Shown: positions 7,355-16,076, numbered from the stretch's first letter. The stretch is 64,000 bases of DNA from Jannaschia marina (GCF_013404595.1 NZ_JABVAX010000012.1:1-64000); one strand, 5' to 3'. Notes: generated by a model from the sequence alone, not told the origin. Program-made: numbers and translations.

Positions 7355-8723
7355 CCGCTTCGACGCCTTCGTCCTCTTCGCCGAGATGCGGACCGGGTCG
7401 AACCACCTTGAGGAGTCGCTCAACGCGCTCGACGGCGTGCAAAGCTTCGGCGAGGTGTTCAACCCCGTCTTCCTCGGCAGTCACAACCGCACGGAACTCT
7501 TCGGCATCGACATGGCCGCGCGGGAGGCGGACCCTGCTCCGCTGCTCGATGCGGTGGTGTCGGAGCCGGGACTGACCGGGTTCCGGTTCTTTCACGACCA
7601 CGATCCCCGCGTCCTCGATGAGATCCTCGACAATCCGCGCATCGCCAAGGTCGTGCTGACGCGCAATCCGCTCGACAGCTACGTCTCTCTCGCCATCGCG
7701 TCGCAGACTGGGCAGTGGCGGCTCACGAACCCGAAGATGGCCAAGGCCGCGACGGCACGCTTCGTGGCGGAGGATTTCGACGCGCTGATCGAGCGGCAAA
7801 TGACCTTCCGCGACCATGTGCAGCGACGCTTGCAGGTGTCGGGGCAGGGGGCGTTCTGGATCGCCTACGACGACATCGGGGATCTGGACGTTCTCAATGG
7901 TCTGGCCGCCTATCTTGGCGCGGGCAGCCGGCTGGCGGAGGTGCCCGGCAAGCTCAAGCGGCAGAACCCGGGCGATGTGGAGGACAAGGTCGAGAACCCC
8001 GGGGAGATGCGCGCCCATCTCGCCACGCTCGACCCGTTCCTGCTCACGCGGTCCGTCAACGTCGAGCCACCGCGCGGGCCGGCCGTACCGACGCTGATGG
8101 CGGCAGCCGATAGCCCGCTTCTGGCGCTGCCACTCCCTGGCGGCCCGACCGAGGCGATCCGGGCGTGGCTCACCGTGCTCGACGGGGCACCGCCGGTCGA
8201 GGGGATGACGCAGAAGGACCTGCGGCCCTGGATGCGCAAGGCCAAGGGGTTCGTCAGTTTCGCCATCGTGCGTCACCCGCTCCTGCGCGCGTATCGGGCT
8301 TTCGAGCGGATGCAGTCCGGCAAGGGAAACGCGGCCAATACCCTGCGCCGGGTGGTAGCGAACCAACATGGGGTCGATCCAGACGGACCGGCCCGGGACG
8401 CGTTTCTGGGATTTCTGAAATTCCTGAAAGCCAATCTGAACGGTCAGTCCTCCCTGCCCGTCGCACCCGAATGGGCAAGTCAGGCGGCGCTTCTGTCGGG
8501 GATGGCACAGGCCGTTCTGCCGCAGCGCCTGATCCGTGAAGAGGAGGCCGCAGAGGAGCTCGCGCGGCTCGCCGGGCGCGTCGGTCGATCGGCCCCGGCG
8601 TTCGAGATGCCGATGCCGGCGGACGTCGTGGCCCTTCTCGATTCGGAGGTGGAGGACGCCTGCATCCAAGCCTATCGGCGCGATTTCCTCGCCTTCGGCT
8701 TCAAGCGCTGGAAGAACTCCTGA
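7347..8723 (+). CDS. PAPS-dependent sulfotransferase, probably two tandem half-domains
   Basis: 458 residues. The N-terminal part has FAEMRTGSNHLEESL, a typical 5'-phosphosulfate binding loop, and VVLTRNPLDSYVSLAIA, the 3'-phosphate binding motif of NodH/Stf0-like sulfotransferases. Around residue 310 a second 3'-phosphate motif appears, FAIVRHPLLRAYRAFERM, typical of the sulfotransferase-2 family, but no matching second 5' loop is obvious. It may be a fusion of two domains with one degenerate. Placed at the end of the glycosyltransferase block, it probably sulfates the product glycan. Confidence 0.8.
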   Translation: MADRFDAFVLFAEMRTGSNHLEESLNALDGVQSFGEVFNPVFLGSHNRTELFGIDMAAREADPAPLLDAVVSEPGLTGFRFFHDHDPRVLDEILDNPRIAKVVLTRNPLDSYVSLAIASQTGQWRLTNPKMAKAATARFVAEDFDALIERQMTFRDHVQRRLQVSGQGAFWIAYDDIGDLDVLNGLAAYLGAGSRLAEVPGKLKRQNPGDVEDKVENPGEMRAHLATLDPFLLTRSVNVEPPRGPAVPTLMAAADSPLLALPLPGGPTEAIRAWLTVLDGAPPVEGMTQKDLRPWMRKAKGFVSFAIVRHPLLRAYRAFERMQSGKGNAANTLRRVVANQHGVDPDGPARDAFLGFLKFLKANLNGQSSLPVAPEWASQAALLSGMAQAVLPQRLIREEEAAEELARLAGRVGRSAPAFEMPMPADVVALLDSEVEDACIQAYRRDFLAFGFKRWKNS

Positions 8724-8726
8724 CGG

Positions 8727-9191
8727 TCAGGCGGCGACGGACGGCTGCGCCTCGGTGATGACCGTATAGAGCAGCGCCGGATCGCCGTTCGCCCGCAGCT
8801 TGGCGCAGAGCGAAGCATCGCGCAGCGTGCGCGAGACGAGGGCCAGTGCCTTCAGATGGGCGACGCCGGCCCCCTCCGGCGCGAAGAGCGCGAAGACCAG
8901 ATCGACGGGTTTGCGGTCGGTCGCGTCGAAATCGAGCGGCGTTTCGAGCCGGAAAAACGCGCCATGCACCTGTTCGAGATCAGGCAGGCGGGCGTGGGGC
9001 AGGGCGACGCCGCCGCCCACACCCGTCGTGCCGAGCGCCTCCCGCTCCTGCAGGGCGGAGAAGGCGGCGTCGTAGGACATCTCGTGCTCGGCCTGCATGA
9101 CTTCGGCCAGGTCGCAGAACAGTCGCTTCTTGCTGGACGCCTTTGGCAATACCTTCACGGCCCCGGGGGCCAGGATCTCGCTCAGCTGCAT
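8727..9191 (-). CDS. ptsN: PTS IIA-like nitrogen-regulatory protein
   Basis: 154 residues. The phosphorylatable histidine is His66 in GGGVALPHARLP, and GTTGVGGGVALPHAR plus VDLVFALFAPE are standard for EIIA-Ntr. It receives phosphate from the Npr/EI-Ntr relay and modulates potassium and nitrogen physiology. It follows hpf in the usual proteobacterial order (lptB-hpf-ptsN), 33 bases downstream of hpf, and is probably part of that operon. Confidence 0.92.
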   Translation of the reverse strand: MQLSEILAPGAVKVLPKASSKKRLFCDLAEVMQAEHEMSYDAAFSALQEREALGTTGVGGGVALPHARLPDLEQVHGAFFRLETPLDFDATDRKPVDLVFALFAPEGAGVAHLKALALVSRTLRDASLCAKLRANGDPALLYTVITEAQPSVAA

Positions 9192-9224
9192 GTGCTCGTC
9201 CTCGTCGGTGCCGACGTTGCGGCG

Positions 9225-9794
9225 TCAGGTGCTGGTTGCGGGGTCTATCCAGCCGACGTTTCCGTCGTCGCGCTTATAGACCACGTTCACGCCGCCGCCC
9301 TTTTCGTTCTTGAAGACCAGCACAGGCGCGCCGGCCAACTCCATCTGCATGACCGCTTCACCAACCGACAGGGACGGGATCTTCGCTTCCATCTCTGCCA
9401 CGATGACGGGGGCAAGCGAATCCGGCTCGTCCTCGGTCTCTTCCGCGGCGAGGATATATGAGGCGGCACCCGAAAGTTCAACCGGTTGGCTGCGTTCCTG
9501 GTGGTGGTTCTTCAGCCGGCGCTTGTAGCGGCGGAGCTGCTTGTCCATCTTCTCGCTGCAGCCGTCGAAGGCGGCGTAGATCTCCGTCGCCTTGCCCTTG
9601 GCCTGCGCCGTCAGGCCCGTCGACAGATGCACCGTCGCCTCGCAGCAGTATTCATGCGCCGACTTGGAAAACACGACATTCGCGTCCGTGGGGCGCTGCG
9701 AATACTTCTCCACGACCGAGCCGAGCTCCGTCTTCACGTGGGTCTGCAGGGCCTCGCCGATGTCGATCTGCTTTCCGGTAATCTGGTAGCGCAT
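9225..9794 (-). CDS. hpf: Ribosome hibernation promoting factor, long form
   Basis: 189 residues from the ATG at 9794, preceded by a strong AAGGAGGA. The N-terminal domain (about 1-100) has ITGKQIDIGEALQTHV and the basic DKQLRRYKRRLKNHH helix that binds the small subunit. The C-terminal domain (about 130-189, MQMELAGAPVLVFKNEKGG) is the dimerisation module of long HPF, which makes 100S ribosomes. In the 223-base gap upstream, a TTGACA sits at 9971-9966 on the minus strand as a possible -35, though no good -10 is obvious. In many alphaproteobacteria rpoN occupies this gap; it is absent here. Confidence 0.93.
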   Translation of the reverse strand: MRYQITGKQIDIGEALQTHVKTELGSVVEKYSQRPTDANVVFSKSAHEYCCEATVHLSTGLTAQAKGKATEIYAAFDGCSEKMDKQLRRYKRRLKNHHQERSQPVELSGAASYILAAEETEDEPDSLAPVIVAEMEAKIPSLSVGEAVMQMELAGAPVLVFKNEKGGGVNVVYKRDDGNVGWIDPATST

Positions 9795-10017
9795 GATTCC
9801 TCCTTGGATAATTCGGAGCGGACCCGTCCGCCGGCGCGCGTTTCCTCGGGTGTGTGGCACCGGGCCGGTCGCGTGAGCGGCGGTCTGCACGGTCGTCCCA
9901 TCGTGCGGGACAGGGGCAGCGGGTCGGGACTCCATTCTCCGATTGGGCGCTTTTCGTGACCCCCATGTCAATCTTGAAACGTGTCGAAATCGCTCCTAGC
10001 GTGCGAAGCCGCGCCGT

Positions 10018-10770
10018 TCAGCGCGAGAACCCCTCACCCAGGTAGACACGGCGCACGTTGTCGTTCGCCACGACCTCGTCGGGCGTGCCGGACATCAGCA
10101 CGCCACCGTCGTTCAGGATGTAGGCCCGATCGACGATTTCCAGCGTTTCCCGGACGTTGTGATCGGTGATGAGCACGCCGATGCCGCGCGATTTCAGCTC
10201 CACCACGAGGCTGCGGATATCGCCCACGGCGATCGGGTCGACGCCGGCGAAGGGCTCGTCGAGGAGCAGGTAGCGGGGATTCGCCGCGAGGCAGCGGGCG
10301 ATTTCGGCGCGCCGCCGCTCACCGCCGGAAAGGGCGAGTGCGGAGGCCCGGCGCAGGTGCTCGATATTGAACTCGCTCAGAAGCTCCTCGAGCCGCTCGC
10401 GCCGCCGGTGCCGCTTGGGCTCGGCGACCTCGAGGATCGCCATGATGTTCTGCTCGACCGTCAGACCGCGGAAGATCGACATCTCCTGCGGGAGGTAGCC
10501 GATGCCGGCCTTGGCGCGGCGATACATCGGCAGCCAGGTCACCTCCGTCCCGTCGAGGCTGACGGTGCCGCCGTCGGGCGTCACGAGGCCCGCGATGCAG
10601 TAGAACGTCGTCGTCTTGCCCGAGCCGTTCGGCCCGAGGAGCGCGACCACTTCGCCGCGCGCGAGGTCCATCGACACGTCGCGGATGACGGGGCGCTTCT
10701 TGTAGGACTTGCGCAGGTTGCGAATGTGCAGGCCGCCGCCTCCTTCGGTCACCGAAAGGCCGCCGGTCAC
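10018..10770 (-). CDS. lptB: LPS export ABC transporter ATPase LptB
   Basis: 250 residues from a GTG start at 10770 that overlaps the lptA stop (GTGA). Walker A is GPNGSGKT, the Q-loop YLPQEMSIFRG, the ABC signature LSGGERRRAE and Walker B YLLLDEPFAGVDP, with switch histidine in ITDHNVRETL. It powers LptFG-mediated extraction of lipopolysaccharide from the inner membrane. The lptC-lptA-lptB order is the standard operon. An alternative internal start would lose the first beta-strand, so the GTG is preferred. Confidence 0.95.
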   Translation of the reverse strand: MTGGLSVTEGGGGLHIRNLRKSYKKRPVIRDVSMDLARGEVVALLGPNGSGKTTTFYCIAGLVTPDGGTVSLDGTEVTWLPMYRRAKAGIGYLPQEMSIFRGLTVEQNIMAILEVAEPKRHRRRERLEELLSEFNIEHLRRASALALSGGERRRAEIARCLAANPRYLLLDEPFAGVDPIAVGDIRSLVVELKSRGIGVLITDHNVRETLEIVDRAYILNDGGVLMSGTPDEVVANDNVRRVYLGEGFSR

Positions 10771-11249
10771 GGTTGCAGCGTCGTGCGGACGCGCCCGGTC
10801 ACCGTGCCGGCGCCCGAATCGAGGTTCACCGTCAGCCGGTCGCCGGCGAGCGTATTGCCGGCCTGCGTGACCACGACGTCGCCCGTCAGCAGGATGTCGG
10901 AGGAGCCGAGCGTATAGACCGCCTCCTGTCCCTCGGCTGCGTCCTCGCCCGCAACGATCAGCACGTCGCCGTTCGCGTTCAGCCGCTCGATCCGGCGGTC
11001 GCCCTCCGTGGTGGCGTAGTCCACGGTCACCTGCCGGGCCGACAGCCGAAGCTCGCCCTGCGCGATCACGACGTTGCCGGTGAGCGTCGCGCGGCCCGTC
11101 GCCTGATCGACCTCGAGGTTGTCGGCGGCCACCTCGACGGGCGCGGAACTGTCGAAATCGCCGCGTCCGAAGCCGATGTCGGCGGTCTGCGCCCACGTCG
11201 GGGCGGCCAGGAGGGAAAAGGCGATCACGCGCAGGAACATTGTCATCAT
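10767..11249 (-). CDS. lptA: LPS transport periplasmic protein LptA
   Basis: 160 residues. A signal peptide (RVIAFSLLAAPTWAQ) is followed by the OstA fold: PVEVAADNLEVDQATGRAT, GNVVIAQGELRLSA and GDVVVTQAGNTLAGDRLTV. It forms the periplasmic bridge that carries lipopolysaccharide from LptC to LptD. It lies 5 bases after lptC and overlaps lptB by 4 bases. Confidence 0.92.
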   Translation of the reverse strand: MMTMFLRVIAFSLLAAPTWAQTADIGFGRGDFDSSAPVEVAADNLEVDQATGRATLTGNVVIAQGELRLSARQVTVDYATTEGDRRIERLNANGDVLIVAGEDAAEGQEAVYTLGSSDILLTGDVVVTQAGNTLAGDRLTVNLDSGAGTVTGRVRTTLQP

Positions 11250-11254
11250 CCGGT

Positions 11255-11869
11255 TCAGCTTGGGGGCGTGTATAGCAGGTCCACTCCGTTCGTGAACACC
11301 AACCGTCCGGCACCCGTCTCCGGGTCTTCGGTGAGCGACATGCCCCCGGCACGCAGGGTGCCGAGCGGCCCCTCGCCCCGCACCTCGCCCGGGGCCTCGA
11401 CCGCAAGCGTGCCAAGCGTGCCCGAAAGCGCCTCGGTCCGCAGGGCATAGCCCGTCGACGTGTCGATCCGCACATCGCCCAGAAGCTCGATCGTGCGGGT
11501 GCCGGTGTCGACGTTGCCCCTGCGCGAGACCACGGTGGCCCGCCCGCCGTCGGTGTCCTCGAGCACGAGGCGCAGCGTCTCGGCGGACATCAGGCGCGGA
11601 TTCGCGGAATCTGGCCGGGCCGCGCGCGCCGAGAGGTCGAAGGCCGTGCGTCCCTGCGAGACGCCGGTGAACCGCGGCATCGTGAGTTGCTGGTCGTTCG
11701 CGCGTTCGGAGACGTCGACGGTGGCAAGGGGGATCGCGTCCTCGGGGTTCACCCGGCGCGCCAGCAGGAACATGCTCGACAGCAGAAGCAGGGCCAGCAC
11801 CGGCAGCACGAGCGCCGCCAGACGGACGAGGCGGCTGTAGAGGGGGTTGCTCGGGCTTCGATCCAGCAT
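11255..11869 (-). CDS. lptC: LPS export system protein LptC
   Basis: 204 residues. One N-terminal transmembrane segment (LAALVLPVLALLLLSSMFLL) is followed by a periplasmic beta-jellyroll of the LptC/YrbK type, with RFTGVSQGRTAFDLSARAA and LLGDVRIDTSTGYALRTEAL. It hands LPS from LptB2FG to LptA. It is first in the lptCAB operon, 28 bases downstream of rnd, so transcription may continue from rnd. Confidence 0.9.
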   Translation of the reverse strand: MLDRSPSNPLYSRLVRLAALVLPVLALLLLSSMFLLARRVNPEDAIPLATVDVSERANDQQLTMPRFTGVSQGRTAFDLSARAARPDSANPRLMSAETLRLVLEDTDGGRATVVSRRGNVDTGTRTIELLGDVRIDTSTGYALRTEALSGTLGTLAVEAPGEVRGEGPLGTLRAGGMSLTEDPETGAGRLVFTNGVDLLYTPPS

Positions 11870-11897
11870 GGGTTCTCTCTAGGCCGGGCGCGCGCCT

Positions 11898-12527
11898 TTA
11901 GGAATGGGCGAAGATGTCGGTCTCCGGGTACCCGATCAGGTCGAGTTTCGCGCGCGTCGGCAGGAAGTCGAAACAGGCCTGCGCGATCTCGGTCCGGCCC
12001 TCGCGCGCGAGCCGGGCGTCGAGCTTCTCCTTGAGGCGATGGAGATAGAGCACGTCGGATGCGGCGTAGGCCATCTGCGCCTCGGTCAGCGTCTCGGCAC
12101 CCCAGTCGGAGGTCTGCTGCAGCTTGGAGATATCCTCCTGCAGGAGTTCGGACAGCAGCGCCTTCAGCCCGTGCCGGTCGGTGTAGGTGCGCACGAGGCG
12201 CGAGGCGATCTTGGAGCACCAGACCGGTTGCGCCAGCGCGCCGAAGCTGTGGAAGATCGCCGCGATGTCGAAGCGGCCGTAGTGGAAGAGCTTGAGCACC
12301 GCCGGGTCATTCACGAGCCGCGCGAGGTTCGGGGCCTCGGTCTGCCCCTGCGCGACCTGCACCAGATGCGCGGTGCCGTCCCCCGACGACAGCTGCACGA
12401 GGCAGAGCCGGTCGCGGTGCGGGTTGAGGCCCATCGTCTCGCAGTCGATAGCGACCGAAGGCCCGAGGTCGAGCCCGTCGGGCAGGTCGCCCTTGTGCAG
12501 GGTGATCTTGTCCTGTGCGATGGTCAT
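11898..12527 (-). CDS. rnd: Ribonuclease D, short form
   Basis: 209 residues from the ATG at 12527. The DEDD exonuclease motifs are VAIDCETMGLNPHRDRLCLV (Exo I), KLFHYGRFDIAAIF (Exo II) and YAASDVLYLHRLKEKL (Exo III). It lacks the C-terminal HRDC domains of E. coli RNase D, as is usual in Rhodobacterales. It trims tRNA 3' ends, and tRNA-Leu lies directly upstream on the same strand, separated by a hairpin. Confidence 0.9.
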   Translation of the reverse strand: MTIAQDKITLHKGDLPDGLDLGPSVAIDCETMGLNPHRDRLCLVQLSSGDGTAHLVQVAQGQTEAPNLARLVNDPAVLKLFHYGRFDIAAIFHSFGALAQPVWCSKIASRLVRTYTDRHGLKALLSELLQEDISKLQQTSDWGAETLTEAQMAYAASDVLYLHRLKEKLDARLAREGRTEIAQACFDFLPTRAKLDLIGYPETDIFAHS

Positions 12528-12560
12528 CGGGGGCCTCCGTACGCCGGGATCGGATGCAAG

Positions 12561-12594
12561 AACGCCCGGCGGCCATTGCAGCGCGCCGGGCGTT
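12561..12594 (-). terminator. Hairpin between tRNA-Leu and rnd
   Basis: AACGCCCGGC (12561-12570) and GCCGGGCGTT (12585-12594) form a perfect 10-base stem with a 14-base loop. On the minus strand it follows the tRNA-Leu 3' end. The trailing sequence is poor in T, so termination may be partial and some transcript may run into rnd. Confidence 0.5.
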
Positions 12595-12610
12595 TCTTGA
12601 TGGTCGACCG

Positions 12611-12697
<87 letters not shown>

Positions 12698-12834
12698 ATC
12701 CACGGTGGGCGGTGCGTATCTCCGGCACCCGGGCGTGTCAATCGCCACCGGATAGAAACTGACGCGGAAAATCGAAACTCTTGCCCGCGCCTGCCCCGGG
12801 GGGTATCGCAGGGCCAATTCCAGGAGGCCCCTCC

Positions 12835-13818
12835 ATGCAGAAGCTCGTCACCATCTTCGGCGGTTCCGGTTTCGTCGGCCGCTACATCGCGCGCCGGATG
12901 GCCAAGCAGGGCTGGCGCGTGCGCGTCGCCTGCCGCCGTCCGAACGAAGCGCATTTCGTCCGGATGTACGGTGCCGTGGGGCAGGTAGAGCCGGTCTTCG
13001 CCAACATCCGCGACGACGCCTCGGTCGCCGCCGCGCTCTCGGGGGCGGATGCGGCGGTCAATTGCGTCGGCGTCTTGGCCGAGGCCGGGCCGAATACATT
13101 CGACGCGACCCAGGCCGAAGGGGCGACGCGGATCGCGCGCCTCGCCGCCGCCGAGGGGATCGCGACGATGGTGCACATCAGTGCCATCGGAGCCGATGCC
13201 GAGAGCGACAGCGACTACGCCCGCACCAAGGCCGAGGGCGAGGCCGGCGTGCAGGAGCATATGCCGGGGGCCGTCATCCTGCGGCCCTCGATCGTCTTCG
13301 GACCCGAGGACGAATTCTTCAACCGCTTCGCCGGAATGGCGCGCTTCGCGCCGGTCCTGCCGGTCGTGGGGCCGAACACGCGGTTCCAGCCGGTCTTCGT
13401 CGACGACGTGGCGGCCGCCGCGGAATTCGCCCTGCTGGGCAAGGCGCAGACCGGGATCTACGAGCTGGGCGGGCCGGATGTGGATACCTTCCGCGAGCTG
13501 ATGCAGACCATGCTCAAGGTGATCCGCCGGCGCGCCCTCGTGGTGACCGTGCCGTTCTTCGTCGCGCGGATCATGGCTTCGGTCCTCGACTTCGCGCAGA
13601 CGGCGACGCTGGGCATCCTCCACAACGGCACGCTGACGCGCGACCAGGTGCGCAACCTTGCCCGCGACAACGTGGTCACGGGCGACCGTCCGGGTTTCGA
13701 GGCGCTGGGCGTCGCGCCCACGACGATGGAATCGGTGCTGCCCGGCTATCTCTGGCGCTTCCGCCCGTCGGGCCAGTATTCCGATATCAAGGACAGCGCG
13801 AAGAACCTGAAGACCTGA
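12835..13818 (+). CDS. Complex I NDUFA9-like atypical SDR (NAD(P)-binding)
   Basis: 327 residues from the ATG at 12835, with AGGAGG upstream. The N-terminal Rossmann motif is TIFGGSGFVGRYIARR, and VHISAIGADAESDSDYARTK and PSIVFGPEDEFFNRF are typical of the NDUFA9 branch of atypical short-chain dehydrogenases. Members are complex I assembly or accessory subunits in mitochondria and alphaproteobacteria, and UDP-sugar epimerase relatives elsewhere. It stands alone on the plus strand, divergent from tRNA-Leu. Confidence 0.85.
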   Translation: MQKLVTIFGGSGFVGRYIARRMAKQGWRVRVACRRPNEAHFVRMYGAVGQVEPVFANIRDDASVAAALSGADAAVNCVGVLAEAGPNTFDATQAEGATRIARLAAAEGIATMVHISAIGADAESDSDYARTKAEGEAGVQEHMPGAVILRPSIVFGPEDEFFNRFAGMARFAPVLPVVGPNTRFQPVFVDDVAAAAEFALLGKAQTGIYELGGPDVDTFRELMQTMLKVIRRRALVVTVPFFVARIMASVLDFAQTATLGILHNGTLTRDQVRNLARDNVVTGDRPGFEALGVAPTTMESVLPGYLWRFRPSGQYSDIKDSAKNLKT

Positions 13819-13842
13819 CCTGAGGGTCTTTCGCGCTAGATC

Positions 13843-13866
13843 GCGGTCCTGAACCGAGAGGACCGC
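13843..13866 (+). promoter_or_regulatory. Stem-loop enclosing the MATE gene ribosome-binding site
   Basis: GCGGTCCT (13843-13850) pairs perfectly with AGGACCGC (13859-13866), loop GAACCGAG, and the next gene's ATG is at 13868. The only good ribosome-binding sequence, GAGAGGA at 13857-13863, lies in the loop edge and 3' arm. Folding would hide it. Translation could depend on opening by a factor, temperature or coupled translation. Function is inferred. Confidence 0.55.
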
Positions 13867-13867
13867 A

Positions 13868-15250
13868 ATGGCCAAGACATCCCGCGACCTGACCGAAGGC
13901 CCCGTCTGGAAGGCGCTTGCCGTGCTTTCGGGGCCGATGATGCTGGGCATCCTCGCGGTGATCTCGACGGGCCTCGTCGACGCCTATTTCCTCTCGAAGG
14001 TCTCGTCCGAGGCCCTTGCGGCGGTGGGTTTCGTCTACCCGGTGACGACGGCGATCTCCTCGCTTTCGATTGGGCTCTCGGCGGGGGCGGGTGCCATCAT
14101 CGCGCAGGCGCTCGGGCGGCGCGAGGACGACGACGACGTGACCCGGCGGGGCCTGCACGCGCTTGGCATCGGCCTCGTACTCGCGGCTCTGGCCTCGGCG
14201 CTCTTCTGGCTGCTCGACGGGCCGCTGTTCGCGTTGCTGGGTGCGGAGCCGGAGGTGCTCGAGGCGGCGCTGCGCTACACGCCGCTCTGGTGTCTGTCGT
14301 TTCCGTTCCTCGTGTCGATGATGCTCATCAACGCGATCTTCCGTGCCCACGGCAGCGGCCTCGCCTCCGCCGGCATCATGGTGTTCTCGGCGGTCGTGAA
14401 TGTCGCGACGACGCCCGTCTTCATCCTGGGTCTCGGTCCGCTTCCGGCGCTCGGCATAACCGGGGCTGCGCTCGGGACGCTGGTGGCGATGGTGACGGCC
14501 TCGATCCTGGCCGTGGCGCTGGCCCTTCGGGCCGGCACGCTGCAACCCTGTTCGGAGCCGCTTCGGGACTTCTGGCGCAACGCGAAGACCATCGCCTCGA
14601 TCGGCGGCCCGGCGGCGACGTCGAACGCGATCAACCCGGCCGGCATGGCGCTCGTCACGGGGGCGGTGGCGACCGTGGGCTCCGCCGCGGTCGGCGGCTT
14701 CGGCGCGGCGACGCGGGTGGAATCGCTCGTGGCGGTGCCGCTCCTGGCGCTGTCGTCGGGCATCGGGCCGGTCGTCGGTCAGAACTGGGGCGCGGAGATG
14801 CGCGACCGTTCGCGCGAAGCGCTGCGCCTCTGCCTTCAGTTCTCGGTGGGATACGGGCTTCTGGTGGCGATTGCGCTGACGCTCTTCGCGGGCCCGATCG
14901 CGAGCGCTTTCGGTGCCGGGGATGACAGCACTGCGGCCGCCGAATCCTACCTGCGGGTCGTCGGCTGGTCGATCTTCGGGTTCGGGATGCTGGTGACGGG
15001 GAACGCGGCGCTCAACGCGATCTCGAAGGCGGGCCATGCGATGACGCTTTCGGTCGCGCGGGTGCTGGTGGTCTACGTGCCGCTCGCCTGGCTCGGCGTC
15101 ACGCTCTTCGGCTACGCGGGCGTTCTGGGCGCGGCGGTCGTGGCCAATATTTTCGGAGCCTGGGCCGTTCTGGTCGCGGCGCGGGCGACGGACCTCCTGA
15201 AGACGGACGTGGCCCCGGTGGGTGCGCCGGCGCGCGTGGTGCCGGATTGA
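13868..15250 (+). CDS. MATE-family efflux transporter
   Basis: 460 residues with about 12 hydrophobic segments. The opening GPVWKALAVLSGPMMLGILA and the IDxYFLSK-like VDAYFLSKVSSEALAAVGF are typical of MatE proteins; the second half repeats the fold (GGFGAATRVESLVAVPLLAL). MATE proteins export cationic drugs or metabolites using sodium or proton gradients. The start at 13868 has GAGAGGA upstream, held in a hairpin (13843-13866). It has no clear operon partner; uppP converges on it. Confidence 0.88.
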   Translation: MAKTSRDLTEGPVWKALAVLSGPMMLGILAVISTGLVDAYFLSKVSSEALAAVGFVYPVTTAISSLSIGLSAGAGAIIAQALGRREDDDDVTRRGLHALGIGLVLAALASALFWLLDGPLFALLGAEPEVLEAALRYTPLWCLSFPFLVSMMLINAIFRAHGSGLASAGIMVFSAVVNVATTPVFILGLGPLPALGITGAALGTLVAMVTASILAVALALRAGTLQPCSEPLRDFWRNAKTIASIGGPAATSNAINPAGMALVTGAVATVGSAAVGGFGAATRVESLVAVPLLALSSGIGPVVGQNWGAEMRDRSREALRLCLQFSVGYGLLVAIALTLFAGPIASAFGAGDDSTAAAESYLRVVGWSIFGFGMLVTGNAALNAISKAGHAMTLSVARVLVVYVPLAWLGVTLFGYAGVLGAAVVANIFGAWAVLVAARATDLLKTDVAPVGAPARVVPD

Positions 15251-15275
15251 GGCGAGCGGGCAGGGACGACCGTTC

Positions 15276-16076
15276 CTAGAGATACACCCAGCCGAGCAGA
15301 AACGCCCCGAGCATCATCCGGTAGATGACGTAGGGCGTGAAGCTGACCGTGCGGAGGAGGCGCATCATCAGGGCGAGCGCGGCCAACGCCGCGAGGAAGG
15401 CCATCAGCGCGGCCACGCCCGCGTCGCGCAGGAGCTGCCCGTCGGCCTGACCCACGACCTCGAGCGACAGGAGCGCGCCCGAGGCGATGATCGTCGGGAT
15501 CGACATGAGCATGGCGATGCGCGCCGCGTCCTCCCGCGTATAGCCCATGGCGCGCGCGCCGGTGATGCAGATGCCCGAGCGCGACGTGCCGGGAATGAGG
15601 GCGAGCGCCTGCCAGAGGCCGAAGGACACGGCCTGCTTCGGGGTCCAGTCGGCGAGGTCCTTCTCCTCCGCGCCGATGCGGTCGAACCACCACAGGAGCG
15701 CGCCGAAGAGGATGGTCGCCCAGCCGATGACCTCCACCGAGCGCAGCAGATAGGTCAGGTGCATGAGCTGCAGCACGAGACCCACGATGACGACGGGGAT
15801 CGTGGCGACGGCGAGGCCCAGGGCGAGCCGGGCATCGGGGCCGCCGCGCCCGCGCAGCAGGTCGCGCGTGCCGGCGAGGGCGCGGGCGACCTCGGAGCGG
15901 AAGTAGAGGACGACCGCGCCGAGCGTGCCGACGTGCAGCGCGACGTCGAGGGCCGTGCCCTGATCGGCGATGCCGGTGAGCTGCGGCACCAGGATGAGAT
16001 GGGCGGAGGAGGAGACGGGCAGAAACTCGGTCACGCCCTGGACGATCGCCAGGAGGATGAGGTGCCAGAGTGCCAT
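15276..16076 (-). CDS. uppP: Undecaprenyl-diphosphatase
   Basis: 266 residues from the ATG at 16076; a longer frame up to 16130 is less likely because family members start with MALWHLILLAIVQGVTEF. The active-site segments are GVTEFLPVSSSAHLIL (residues about 13-28) and LIPGTSRSGICITGARAMG. The protein has eight hydrophobic helices. It recycles undecaprenyl pyrophosphate, the lipid carrier for peptidoglycan and surface polysaccharides. No clear ribosome-binding site is seen, and the neighbour is divergent gltD. Confidence 0.9.
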   Translation of the reverse strand: MALWHLILLAIVQGVTEFLPVSSSAHLILVPQLTGIADQGTALDVALHVGTLGAVVLYFRSEVARALAGTRDLLRGRGGPDARLALGLAVATIPVVIVGLVLQLMHLTYLLRSVEVIGWATILFGALLWWFDRIGAEEKDLADWTPKQAVSFGLWQALALIPGTSRSGICITGARAMGYTREDAARIAMLMSIPTIIASGALLSLEVVGQADGQLLRDAGVAALMAFLAALAALALMMRLLRTVSFTPYVIYRMMLGAFLLGWVYL

